Notes: generated from the letters alone by a model not told the origin. A stretch of DNA of 29,672 nt from Pyronema omphalodes (GCA_024516155.1 JAJJXM010000154.1:1-29672), one strand, 5' to 3'. Shown: positions 19,469 through 29,276, counted from the first letter of the stretch. Numbers and translations: made by a program.

Positions 19469-21020
19469 AAAGTAGAAATTGCGTGTGTGTGTTTGTTCTG
19501 TTATTCGGGGTGTAGGGGGTAATGAAGGTGAAGGGTAGCAGAATCCGGCATCTTAACTTAATCTCTCATGGTTACTGAAGAAAAGAGGTACATATATACA
19601 TACAAAGTAGATCCTTAACTAAAAAGCCTGGAAAATACCATTTTTGTAGAGATACCGATAATAAAGAAATAAATAATGAACTTTCTGTAGCTCAAGATTC
19701 AGGAAGAATCGTGGCTAGTGATCGGAATGTTGGTATTGGTAACATAAATACAGATGGGACACAGGGGGTTGTGTGTGAGTGTTATCATTGTTTATGGGAG
19801 AGAAGAGAAGAAGAAGGTTATATGTGTATGCTACTTATGTATCCGCTTTATCATAATTCTCTCTTGAAATAAATACGCTGAATACCGTCATGTCACCGAC
19901 CTAGGAAAATCCCGGTAACCGTATCTCTATCCCCATTACCATAATTCATGGGTCGTGATATAGCAAGCAGTGAGCACGCTATCCCCTGTTCCGTGTATGT
20001 AGCTATAGTTTACGTCATGATACTTAGGGCTAAACCCTATTCCCACACCGCCCACTAACATGAATTCTACAAGCTCCATATCCACAAACCTATTAATACC
20101 AGTATGTACTAGGGTACCAATACCAATACCAACGCAACACATATAGTCCGATAATACCCGTCTATCTCATCCTAGACTCTAAAGGTTCAACTTCCAACTC
20201 GCCACCTACTCCAGTGTCCATTCTTTTATCGGCGTCATTTGGTCAAGGGTTATCTCATGCCGATAACAGATGGGATGGTTTATATTCTATTCTATTTAAT
20301 TATTATGTTTTTTTCAGGGTTACTATACTCACCGATAAGTCGATGACCGCCAATGCATGTTTAACGTGCTCAACGCGCTCAACGCTGGGTATGTGATGCG
20401 GAGTATTATATACTTCATGCATCATACATGCTAGGTGTTCTTCTATGCATAGTATATTTGCAACAAATCTGAACCCGGATATGGATATCATGCTGTTGAA
20501 ACCGGACCGTATACCGCGATATTTCCGGAGTTACTTTTTATTTGGTTCATGGTTCATCATGCGACAGTTTTATAGATGTTATATATATAGCCGGGGATAT
20601 TTTTCCGAGATTCAAATCTCAGCTTGATATGGGGTATGTAGTTGGGTGTACGTGGTTGAAATGGCGCTTATGCCAAAGTTGAGAAAACATCTTTTGAATT
20701 GTTGGGAGGATGGGGATTGAATTGATCAAGGGCCCATTTATGACGACAACATGTCGACCCTGATAGCTAGCTAGGAGGGGGGTTGTAAGGTTTAAGATAA
20801 GTATTAAAGAGAGCTTCTTTACCGTCTTTGGACCATCAATAGACACCTATCCATTACAGAGAACGGTTTACTATTTGTTTCTACTACAATCTCCACCACA
20901 TAAGATACCGCCACTTCAGCAATTCCTACAATCTGTCGACTGCCAACTATCAACTATCAACTACCCACCATCAACAAATCCACCAAACTCACCAGTCATC
21001 CCGCCCTCTCAAGTCCCAAG
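19469..21020. other. 1.55-kb intergenic region, no gene seen
   Basis: Short open frames of 60-75 codons only, none with motifs. The last ~130 bases are C/A-rich with CAACTATCAACTATCAACTA, typical of a fungal 5' UTR leading to the gene at 21021. Confidence 0.5.
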
Positions 21021-21302
21021 ATGTCCCCGCGCCAACCACTAGCCTACGTAATCCACATCACGCGAGGCGACGGCAGAACCAGCATAGGAGCAAACATCTA
21101 CGGCAGTATTTCCAGCGCAAACCAAGCAGCACGTAACATTTTCACTTCCCGATGCCGAGAAGATTGTGGGCCTGAGGTTACGACTGATGCTTGGGGTATG
21201 GAGACTATTGTTGCTACGAAGAAACTACCGGCTGGGGAGTTTAAGGTTATTAAGACTAGGGTCGGTGTTGTCGTGGGGAGTAGGAAGATTGATGTGCCGT
21301 GA
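21021..21302 (+). CDS. Small hypothetical protein, paralogue of the 22623 gene
   Basis: Single exon, 93 aa, ATG in the context CCCAAGATG after a C/A-rich leader. The pattern is LAYVIHI near the start, then a YGSISSANQAARNIFTSR helix (~35-52), then EFKVIKTRVGVVV near the end. The same layout appears in the gene at 22623-22957: IAYYLVKL, FEHVKQANAYAKDYFIVR, GFNVVTWVEM. A small alpha/beta domain without signal peptide or membrane helix is likely. I do not recognise the family. Confidence 0.65.
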   Translation: MSPRQPLAYVIHITRGDGRTSIGANIYGSISSANQAARNIFTSRCREDCGPEVTTDAWGMETIVATKKLPAGEFKVIKTRVGVVVGSRKIDVP

Positions 21303-22322
21303 TGGTGTGGTGGGAGTTTGGAAGTTTAGGGGATGAGGGGGTGGGGTTGAAGGTTTCTGGTTGCTGGTTGCTGGTTGTATGGAGGGATTGTCGAATTTCG
21401 TGTACTTTGCTTTTTGTTTTTATTATTGATGATGGGCATTTGATACTCCGGGCTGAATTGCTTTTATGTGCTGGATAAATGTGAAATAAACATCCGCCAG
21501 ATGTCTGTTGTCAAGACAACAAACCGGATTGAATTTTTCTACGTGCCATTAAAGCAGCATAACATCTACATATTTGATCATAGACCACGATACCCAACCA
21601 CAAGTCAGTAATATCTCTTGAGCAAGTCGGAAGTAGCCGATTATTTGCTTTGATGTTGTCCCATTCTGATAAGCCGATAAGGTGGATATTAAAATTCTTG
21701 TACTGTACATAAGGAAATGCACAAGGTGATGATGATTAAGCATTAGGTGGAGGTTCGAGGTGTTGGCGATGGACACGGAGAATGGAGTTGAAGGATTCTA
21801 ATATATCATAACATTTCGGAATATGTATGCACGGCCATACTGGGTTGGAAATTTTGGAGCTGAAAATTCGGAAGGAGATAAGTTGTGTTGGCGAGTTCAA
21901 GCTCATTTTGACTTGGTAAGATACGGGGAGCGAAGACAGATTTGAAGCCTTTTTAGATGAACAGTAAGGTACGAGTCGTATGGTGCATGGTGCATGGTGG
22001 ATGGGGAAGAGTGGCTTATGTTGTATGATATTTTGAGCCCCAAAGATGGCTTATTCAGGGCATAAATCAGACGATACTGCGTATAGATTCACAGGTTGCA
22101 GTGGAAAAATGACAGCTTTATCCCATTATCAAGTGATATGTTTCCAAGACATCTCCGCGAGGGGTTAACTTGATAGTACGATGGTTGTAGACTTCCATGC
22201 AACGGGCCGTCGAAAACGCACCGATGGTCCAAACTCCAATCCTGATATACGGAAGTGGATGTCGTGTCCCACTGTATAAAGGCTAGGGCAACGAATGATA
22301 TTCTACTATCACTCGGCGTAGT

Positions 22323-22328
22323 CACGTG
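22323..22328. promoter_or_regulatory. CACGTG palindrome, site 1
   Basis: TCACGTGA, 295 bp upstream of the ATG at 22623. Core bHLH-type site; function inferred from position only. Confidence 0.35.
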
Positions 22329-22441
22329 AAGTGGTTTATTAACCCTTTCGTTCGTACAACTTTCGTGCTCTTATTGGATCTGGAGGGATTATACTTTACA
22401 ATTCAATTTGATGTCAGGTTGAAATTTCAATTCTTACTGTC

Positions 22442-22447
22442 CACGTG
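22442..22447. promoter_or_regulatory. CACGTG palindrome, site 2
   Basis: CCACGTGATT, about 175 bp upstream of the ATG at 22623 and ~20 bp before a TATATA string. Confidence 0.4.
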
Positions 22448-22622
22448 ATTCAATACGATCGTTATATATTGCTGTGTCTCCTTTGTTCGCTTCTGTTCTT
22501 TTCATCATACACAGCCACACATCGTTTTGTCAAGTCACCTTCGTATCACATACATTGACAACCCGCGTTCTGCAACCTTAATCGCAACAAACCACAAATA
22601 TCCCAGCCGCCTGTAGATCATC

Positions 22623-22957
22623 ATGGGTCAACACCACAGCAAAAAAGAGAAATACATTGAGCCTCCCGATCCGTAAGTCCCAGAACTTTACTTTTTCCCA
22701 TTCAGACCACATCTAACACCCAATACAGAGAATACTCCATGCCGATTGCCTACTACCTCGTTAAGCTCCAAGTCGGATCCAAACCACCTGAACAGATCGC
22801 GAAATTCGAACACGTCAAACAAGCAAACGCTTATGCCAAGGACTACTTCATCGTTAGAAGACAGCGTTTTGAAACTAAGACTCATGATTCTTTGTGTTTG
22901 AGATTCGAGGGAACAGGAGGATTTAATGTCGTTACTTGGGTGGAGATGTCAAAGTGA
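22623..22957 (+). CDS. Small protein with N-myristoylation start, two exons
   Basis: Exons 22623-22672 and 22729-22957; the 56-nt intron is GTAAGT..TACAG with CTAAC before the acceptor. 92 aa. Exon 1 encodes MGQHHSKKEK: Gly2, Ser6 and Lys7/Lys8 fit the N-myristoyltransferase consensus with a following basic patch, so membrane anchoring is likely after Met removal. The body (PIAYYLVKLQVG, KFEHVKQANAYAKDYFIVR, GFNVVTWVEM) matches the layout of the protein at 21021-21302. The first exon looks like an anchor added to a shared domain. Starting at the internal ATG at 22739 would lose the myristoylation signal. The good donor and acceptor and the frame-consistent join support the two-exon model. Function unknown. 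Confidence 0.75.
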
Positions 22958-23443
22958 CTGGCCTTGTTAAATAGCAGAATATACGCAGCACGTATATACA
23001 CAGAAGTTGTTTAGTCTGTATCGATTGGGTTGTAGTACGTTGAATGGTTCATGCTGAATTACTGTGAATATTTCGGAATTTTGAATGGTTTTGTCAACTA
23101 AGAAAAGTTGTTTTCATGGTCAAAAAGAGTGTACCGCGATCTTGAGACGATCTTGGACGCATAATATATAGTGATGTCTACCGCGTGAGAAGATTCCACT
23201 GTCTACTGGAGCGACCACCGGACGTGTGAAGCATAATTGAGGTGGATCACAGGATATCACATCGTCGAGCTGGGCCCTGGGTTGCGAGTGACAAGTGACG
23301 AAAACATCTCATGACACACCACTTCGGCGCTAAATCAACGCCAACTTTCTCGCTTAGATTTCCTGATTAGGAAATCGCACAGAATTCTCACGGCCTCACC
23401 GCCCCACCCACCCACGGCCCTGGCCTCACCACGGCCCTCTGGC
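22958..23443. other. Spacer and presumed 5' UTR of the LINE
   Basis: The left part is ordinary AT-rich DNA. From ~23390 the sequence turns C-rich and matches the composition of LINE ORF1, so the element boundary probably lies between 23200 and 23390. No gene. Confidence 0.4.
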
Positions 23444-25195
23444 ATGCCCCGCTTTGGGGATATCGCCTCCCCGCGTAGGATCGCACCCTACCGAGGCCGC
23501 CTGCAGTCCCCCCTCGGTGTACGCAGCCAAACCGACGAGGAAATCTTCGCAACCCCCCTTCGCGTCTCGAGCCACGAGATGCAATCCCCGCAGTCCCCAA
23601 CCCCCATGCGCATCATTGCCCCTCCCCAAGAAGGAGCACGCAAGAGACCAAACGCTGGAGGAACGCAGGAAGACACCGCGTCGCATGCTCACCGCGAACG
23701 CCGCTCTGATGATGTAGCCCGCATATCGTCGATCCTAAATGTTGACTACATAAGCAACCTTGGACTACGCCTCGAAGAGCTGGAAGATCGCATCCCCGCG
23801 CTGGAATCCGAGGTGCGCCACCTCCGCAGCGTAAATCGTGAACTCCAGGCCCAACTCCAAGCGGTGCGGGCCCTCAAGACCCCCGCTGTCCCCCGAGCGC
23901 CGCCCATCGCCGCCCCGGCCCCCCGCAAACCCCCACCAGTGGCCGTCCAACCCACTGCTGCGCAAACATATGCAGCAGCATCCAGTGTACACCTCCCGCC
24001 CCAGCCTCCCCCACAGGAATGGACCGCCCACCAGTCCCGTCGCTCCAAAAAACTCCAACAGAAAGCCGCAAATCCATACGCTCCCGCACAGAATCTCCCA
24101 ACTGAGGTACGCCGCATTGTTTTCACCCGTCGTGAAGCCGCACCAGCATCAAAACAAGTGGATGAAGCGTTCACCGCAGCCATCAACAACTGCCTGTGGT
24201 TCAAGAACGCTCCCCAATTCCACCGCATCCTAAAAGTCGCCCGCAATGCCAAAGGCACCATCACCGCCACAACAGTCCCCGGTGTGGATGCCGCAACCCT
24301 CTTAGGACTGTACCGTGGGGACATCCTCAACGCCGTGCGTGAGGTCGATAGTGAGGTTACGGGAGTTGAGGAACTCGACCGCTGTGTTTGTCTGAAAGTC
24401 CACGGCGTCCCGCTGGATCGCTTCATGGGTGAGGGCTCTCAAGGCGTCCAACGCCTCCAAATCGAGGTACAAGCAAACCACGCTGGTGTGGAAGTGCTGC
24501 CCAACATCAGGTGGTTAGGCAAAACGGAGACAGTCCGAGCCCGCTATGCCAATGGCGAAATCCAGAGCTCCTCCGCCGTCTTCTTCGTACGCAGCTCCGC
24601 CGCCGCGAAAATGCTAATCTCGAAAGGAGTATTGCTGGGCAGCAGACGTCACCGCGCGGAGATGTACGTCTTCGAAGGGCCTGACAGCCAGTGTTCTGGA
24701 TGCCTCAAATGGGGCCACATCCGCGAACGCTGCTCAACACCAACAATTTTCCGATGCGTCTTTTGCGCTGAACACCAGGCCACCTCTAACCACCCCGCAT
24801 GCGACCTCTCCGATTGCTCCAAACCCCGAGGCACAGCGTGTAAACACACCCTGCCTACCCCGAAATGTGCCAACTGCGGTGGCAACCACTATGCAAACGA
24901 CCATTCGTGCCCTGACCGTATGGCCGCGGTGGCAGCTGCCCGCCTCGCCAGGATGCCGCGCACGGTTCCACCCACCGCAATCGTGACCCGCCCAGCCCTC
25001 GAGGAGCCAGCCCCCTCCGTCAACGCTCCCGATACTTCACAACAAGCCCCCGATACCGGCGACGCCTCAGCCATGGACCTATCCGTTGGGGTCCCCGAAT
25101 CCTCCTCCATCCTTGCTCCAACGCAAGACACCGTTCTCCCCTCCTCTTCCGAGACGGGGACAGATGCGGTTGTGCCCCCAGAACCTGAATTATGA
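23444..25195 (+). CDS. LINE ORF1 (gag-like) with coiled coil and zinc knuckles
   Basis: 583 aa, no intron. The N-terminus is basic and Pro/Arg-rich. A heptad-like coiled coil lies at ~100-145 (LRLEELEDRIPALESEV), then an Ala/Pro-rich hinge, a globular region at ~225-400, and three zinc knuckles at ~410-490. The first is CSGCLKWGHIRERC (CX2CX4HX4C), the second starts CVFC, and the third is CANCGGNHYANDHSC. The acidic, Ser-rich tail ends at a TGA. It should bind element RNA and form RNPs for retrotransposition. The ATG at 23444 is first in a long open frame; a slightly upstream start outside ATG is not needed. The stop overlaps the ORF2 start as ATGA. Confidence 0.88.
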   Translation: MPRFGDIASPRRIAPYRGRLQSPLGVRSQTDEEIFATPLRVSSHEMQSPQSPTPMRIIAPPQEGARKRPNAGGTQEDTASHAHRERRSDDVARISSILNVDYISNLGLRLEELEDRIPALESEVRHLRSVNRELQAQLQAVRALKTPAVPRAPPIAAPAPRKPPPVAVQPTAAQTYAAASSVHLPPQPPPQEWTAHQSRRSKKLQQKAANPYAPAQNLPTEVRRIVFTRREAAPASKQVDEAFTAAINNCLWFKNAPQFHRILKVARNAKGTITATTVPGVDAATLLGLYRGDILNAVREVDSEVTGVEELDRCVCLKVHGVPLDRFMGEGSQGVQRLQIEVQANHAGVEVLPNIRWLGKTETVRARYANGEIQSSSAVFFVRSSAAAKMLISKGVLLGSRRHRAEMYVFEGPDSQCSGCLKWGHIRERCSTPTIFRCVFCAEHQATSNHPACDLSDCSKPRGTACKHTLPTPKCANCGGNHYANDHSCPDRMAAVAAARLARMPRTVPPTAIVTRPALEEPAPSVNAPDTSQQAPDTGDASAMDLSVGVPESSSILAPTQDTVLPSSSETGTDAVVPPEPEL

Positions 25196-26308
25196 AACCA
25201 ATTCAGGTTCTACAGCACAATTGCAGGAAGAGCGGTGAGGCTCTAACTGCAATAATGGAGAGCGGAGTGACGCTGGGAAGCGACGTGGTCCTAATCCAGG
25301 AACCCCCGATCTTCCAAGGGTGGCGTCACCCAGCGTTCGACTTCGTCTGGGGAAAGAGGGTGCTGGTTGGGGTTCGCAAGGACTCTGTCTGGACCGTCCG
25401 CCCCCGGGAGGAACTAGCAGCGGAAGGGGAAGGAGACGTTCAAGTCCTGGACATTCTTTGTCGGGGACTTCGAAAACTGAGGGTGGTCAACGTCTACGAC
25501 GCTCCGAGAGCATCCGACGGCGTCAGACCAGCCCGGAACATAGCATGGTCACGAATAATCACTCGTGACACCGTCATCGCCGGAGATTTTAATGCGCACA
25601 GCGCGAGGTGGAACCCCCGCTGCACACAACCCATCCACCACCTCTTCCTCGAAGACCTGATGGACGCGCATGACCTCCGCTACGTCGGAGATGGAGAGGA
25701 AACCCACTCACAAACGGGACAACAACGCCACAGCGTAATCGACTTGGTGTTCGCCACAATGGAACTCTCTCCGTACGTGAGTGCCCGCACCCTCCTGGAC
25801 CCGGAACACACAACCACTTCCGACCACGAAGCCCTGGTTTGGGAAGTTACATCGGTAACAGTGCCGGAAGACTATGACTCGCCCACGAGAGGATGGGCGG
25901 TGAAGGAATGGCTTGAGGACGAGGAGAGAGCGAAGAAAGCGGCGTTAGATTATCGCCATCAAAGCGAACGCAGACCGCTACTCTCCAGTCGTTGCTCGGA
26001 GGAAGAGGTGGAGACAGAGGTGGTTTGGATACGGGAGACTTTGACGGCACTCTTGGACGCACATGCGCGCAAGATCCGCATCACTGCTCGCTCGAAACGG
26101 TGGTGGGGCACCGAAATCAAGTCAGCGCGCCGATCATATGGTCGCACTCGACGAGCAGTGAAGGCAGGCCGTGCAACTCCGGAGGAAGAGAAGGAACGCC
26201 GGAATGCATACCTCAGTCTCCAGAGGAAAGAAAAGAGAAGCTGTTGGGGCTCTTTTCTCGAATCTGCGGACGGAAATGCCGTCTGGACGGTGCTCCGTAC
26301 GACCCAAC
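23444..26308 (+). mobile_element. GC-rich Tad-like LINE, 5' part (ORF1 plus endonuclease)
   Basis: Complete gag-like ORF1 and the first ~370 codons of ORF2, both undamaged. ORF2 stops just where the linker to reverse transcriptase begins. The GC content is much higher than the flanks and no C-to-T decay is obvious, so it is young. The remaining reverse transcriptase, RNase H and 3' UTR are not in the window. Confidence 0.88.
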
Positions 26309-26313
26309 TGTAA
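25192..26313 (+). pseudogene. LINE ORF2, apurinic-type endonuclease, truncated
   Basis: 373 codons before a stop created at the break near 26308. Endonuclease motifs are in order: LQHNCRKS (catalytic Asn), VVLIQEPP (catalytic Glu), IAGDFNAHSARWN (Asp/Asn), SVIDLVFAT, and TTSDHEALVWEV (Asp-His). The linker runs to SADGNAVWTVLRTTQ, which in related elements leads straight into reverse transcriptase. The domain itself looks intact, but the protein could not retrotranspose without RT. It starts in the overlap ATGA with the ORF1 stop, so ORF2 is probably translated by termination-reinitiation. Confidence 0.88.
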
Positions 26314-27916
26314 ACCGGGGGTCCTAGGGTAATGGACGGCCGGGTAACTCTGAAATTCCCGAAAGAAAAGAGAGAAGCAATAATTCCAAGAAGGGGAATT
26401 ATTACTTCTCAAGGGGATTCTTCTAACGGAAAGTAGAGGTGATAACAGTTATAAGTTTAAACTCTCCTGCGTATCTCAGGGAGCGTTTCGAGAGTATCGG
26501 TTCCGTTTGGTGGTCGTTTCTTACAGAGGGACGACCGGAGGTATTGTATTGATTGGAGGTAAGATATATATTTGAGGACGTCGGGTATTGACTCAAAAGA
26601 TGACCATAACCCTTCGTGGGAAGTGTGGTTGTATTCGGGACAGTATTGATTGCGTTGCTGGATGATGGCTTCTTCGAGTGGGGGCTTTTGGCACTTTTAT
26701 ATTTTTCTTATCTTGAGCTCCCCACTCATATACCCTGCAAGCAATATGCGGTGGGCGGAAGTGGAAGTACCCTAAGACGTTGGTTGGCTACACCTGAACG
26801 TGATTTTTCCACCATACAAAATGCAACTTTCGGTAAAAACGCTAATATCGCGAATATACTTTAAGACATCCTCCGGGCCGTTATCCGGATGATGCCTTAG
26901 TCGTTTGCTAATGCCTAGACTCGTTCTCTTCGTCGTTTGCACTGATGTCATTAATAATAATAAGGCATCGGAATGCATTTCGAGGAATGTGCATTGCAGG
27001 ACCGGCCGACGCGTTCCTGTAACTAACTTCGGATTTCGATATCCGGTTGGCGATTCCGTCGCATCCGGTGAAGTCGTCTGTATGATCTGATAATGTCGTC
27101 ATGGTCGGCAATAGACTGTGGGCCTTCCGGGGGTCCCTAATAGGAGGTGGTCCGATGTTCCGTTCGTCGTACGGTCGTCTCGTCATATCGGCAGTTCGAA
27201 GGTGCGTTTGCGAAGATAAGGTTTCCAGTGATAACTAACCAAAGAGGCAGTTAACTCCTTATCTCCTTCGGCCGACTAGACTCCGCTGTCGTATGATGTT
27301 ATTCGGCTTATCCGGTTTCCTCCGTCGGTCAGGCGTAATGCCTCGGTCACATATGACTATGTTTTCTTGTTTTACGGCAAAGTGTTTCGTGAATACATTA
27401 TCCCATTAAACTTAAATACAGTTCTTCCCCTCCTAACCTTCCTATCCTCATCAACCTCGATATCTGTTTCCTGCGGTGACCTACTTGCGTCACATTCTCC
27501 TTTCTATTCGTATGTATATCTGGCCCGCCGGGTCTCTTAGTTCCACGACCCTTTCTGGACGGTTTTCTCGTATACGGCGGAAGAGGTGCGTTCGCTCAAA
27601 GGCTTCGGTAAGTCTTTGAGTGAGGCCCTAAGGTTATAAGTATTCCAGGTTTTTATCAGCGGCAGCGGTATGTTCCTCGAGGTATGGCTGCGCATTAGAA
27701 ACCGCAGTCATTGATCGGAAACAGACCCACCTCGGGGGCTGCCCCGGGTTTCCCCGCCCTAGATGACGCTGACTTTTTCCCTGGCCCCCCATTATCCTAC
27801 TTCCTGCGGGAAGTGGATGAAGGGTGGTTAGTAATAGCTCTCGCCTTTGGCTTGAGTTATTACTTAGGTAAGAATCCCCATTCTTTTCAAATGTCTTATC
27901 GGGGTAGGGTATGACA
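26309..27916 (-). repeat. Probable 3' LTR of a Ty3/gypsy element (minus strand)
   Basis: On the minus strand a polypurine tract (27930-27917) is directly followed by TGTCATACCC at 27916, the expected start of an LTR. The other edge is placed at 26309, where the plus strand reads TGTAAACC (minus strand ends GGTTTACA). This point coincides with the abrupt loss of LINE ORF2 similarity. TGT..ACA ends fit the family. 1.6 kb is long but possible. No coding frame is supported inside. The left edge is inferred; a shorter LTR plus unrelated DNA is the alternative. Confidence 0.5.
26372..26410. repeat. Inverted repeat (15 paired bases) in the LTR
   Basis: GAGAAG, one mismatch, AATAATTCC, a 7-base loop, GGAATTATT, one mismatch, CTTCTC. 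It lies about 65 bp from the inferred left LTR edge. Confidence 0.8.
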
Positions 27917-27930
27917 CCACCTCCCCCCTC
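27917..27930 (-). other. Polypurine tract next to the LTR
   Basis: GAGGGGGGAGGTGG on the minus strand, directly before TGTCAT. Serves plus-strand priming in LTR retrotransposons. Confidence 0.7.
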
Positions 27931-28084
27931 ATAAGATTTCGCCCCGAAATCACTAACAATGATTATAGTAATTGATAAACGGGGTCTTTTCTGATGAAGT
28001 CCTCCAGCCCCTTCATCCATCAACACGTTTTCATGATAAGACCATTAAAACCTCAGTGAGGAAAGGTATCTTATGATGAGTTGA

Positions 28085-28756
28085 TTAAACGCGTTGGTCC
28101 CTCGGCATGCTTGGGTTCTTTGAGTGGAACTCGCGGAGAGATCCCAAGCCGCCTACTATGAAAGATTCATATGGTTCTTCTGTTTGATCTTTCTTTAAGG
28201 GAAAGCCTTTCCATTTGACTCGGTAAAGTACTTTTCCTCTTGTTTTCCTACTCGAAATGATTTCTTCAATTTCCCATTCCTCATTGCCTTCAATGTCATC
28301 TGCTTCGTCGATGATCTGAAGGAGGTCTGGGGGAGGTCTGTTGCCATTGCTGTAGGGCTCGAGTAGGGAGACGTGGAAGGTGTTGTGGATCTTCCATTTC
28401 CGGGGGAGAGATAAGCGCATCGCTGTTGGTGATACTACTTTCTCTATGGCGAAGGGACCGTGCTTTTTGTGGTCGAGCTTGTCTTTTGGTCTCCTTGTTT
28501 GTATGTGTCGTCCGTCTAACATGACCAGATCTCCAACCTTAAATTCTGGGGCATCCTTTCGTTTAGCGTCTGCATACCTCCGCATCCTTTCTTGTGTCGA
28601 CTTCAAGTTCTGAATAAGTATGCTATTATCAGAATCCGTATCCACGGTTACTGACGACAGGCAGCGCGGGGTTTTCGGCGGCGAGGAGGGCGGCGGCGGG
28701 TTAGGTAAGGCTGGTAAGTTGGGAATGGGCAAGGGTTTGTGGGCTTGGGAAATCAC
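28085..28756 (-). pseudogene. Integrase C-terminus with chromodomain (gypsy pol end)
   Basis: About 223 codons, with a stop at 28085. From ~28610 the frame reads like the end of chromoviral integrases: STQERMRRYADAKRKDAPEF, KVGDLVMLDGRHIQT, the GPY/F-type HGPFAIEKVVSPTA, and WKIHNTFHVSLLEPY. A chromodomain-like end follows: EWEIEEIISSRK, YRVKWKGFP, EEPYESFIVGG, LREFHSKNP. The typical TWEP box is altered to TEEPYESF. Upstream of ~28620 the Pro-rich stretch may still belong to pol or be foreign. An in-frame TGA near 28790 and the absence of an ATG show that the 5' part is lost. Such chromodomains steer integration to heterochromatin. Confidence 0.82.
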
Positions 28757-28895
28757 AGGTGAGTTTGGCGAGATGGGATATCACAAGGGAACTTTTGTAG
28801 ATAGGATTGTGGTAAATAGAAACTTGATTGCGTGAAGAAATAAACTACATACAAATTTCCTCCTCTTATACTTGTTCCTTCATGACTCGTGACTC
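28757..28895. other. Spacer beyond the pol remnant
   Basis: No gene. Marks the change from gypsy sequence to the hairpin and minisatellite region; the exact junction is not visible. Confidence 0.4.
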
Positions 28896-28921
28896 AGCAT
28901 TCTCCGCCTGCGGAGAATGCT
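28896..28921. repeat. Perfect 12-bp inverted repeat with 2-nt loop
   Basis: AGCATTCTCCGC, CT, GCGGAGAATGCT. A strong hairpin directly followed by CCTAAT. Confidence 0.9.
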
Positions 28922-28924
28922 CCT

Positions 28925-29210
28925 AATGCTAACCGCCGTGATAACTACATACATGACCAACATTCCCCAACATTTGCCAACCGCCGTAATTCCAAATAAT
29001 AAAGCAAGATAACTAAACGCCGTAATTCCAAATAATAAAGCAAGATAACTAAACGCCGTAATTCCAAATAATAATAACAAGGAAAGAGTACATACCAAAA
29101 GAGATAACTACCGGCTAACCGCCGTGATTCCAAAATAGCAAAGAAAGAGTACATACCGAAAGAGATAAGTAAAAGATTCCAACATTTTCCTAGCCGCCGT
29201 GATACCTAAA
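28925..29210. repeat. Minisatellite built on GCCGTRAT, 36-bp core units
   Basis: Two identical 36-bp units (28983-29018 and 29019-29054) and a third that starts the same (29055) and then diverges. Degenerate units beginning GCCGTGAT occur at ~28933, ~29121 and ~29197, and GAAAGAGTACATACC occurs twice (29082 and 29145). Noncoding; AT-rich apart from the GCCGT cores. Confidence 0.85.
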
Positions 29211-29253
29211 AGAAATCCAAATAAGAAATAACTCCGAACATATGAAAATCCTC

Positions 29254-29276
29254 GGCAAGGGGCCCAGCCCCTTGCC
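29254..29276. terminator. 10-bp hairpin in the 3' region of the right-edge gene
   Basis: GGCAAGGGGC, CCA, GCCCCTTGCC, 14 bp beyond the stop codon at 29291 on the minus strand. Between them lies CCCTAACCCTA. A role in 3'-end formation is only a possibility; fungi do not use hairpin terminators for Pol II in general. Confidence 0.3.

Larger units (their letters stand above)
21303..22622. other. 1.3-kb intergenic region with E-boxes near its right end
   Basis: No supported gene. GGTTGCTGGTTGCTGGTTG sits near 21358-21378, and TGCATGG is repeated near 21981-21997. The two CACGTG sites at 22323 and 22442 and a TATATA string near 22464 precede the gene at 22623. Confidence 0.5.
26309..28756 (-). 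mobile_element. 5'-truncated Ty3/gypsy chromovirus remnant
   Basis: Order along the minus strand: end of pol with integrase C-terminus and chromodomain (28756-28085), a ~150-bp spacer, polypurine tract, then LTR. Protease, reverse transcriptase, RNase H, integrase core and 5' LTR are absent. It lies opposite to, and apparently within, the LINE at 23444. Confidence 0.7.

Noticed and set aside
23388..24426. Long minus-strand frames opposite LINE ORF1 (up to 226 codons)
   Set aside because: Shadows caused by the high GC content of ORF1; composition follows the antisense of a well-supported gene.
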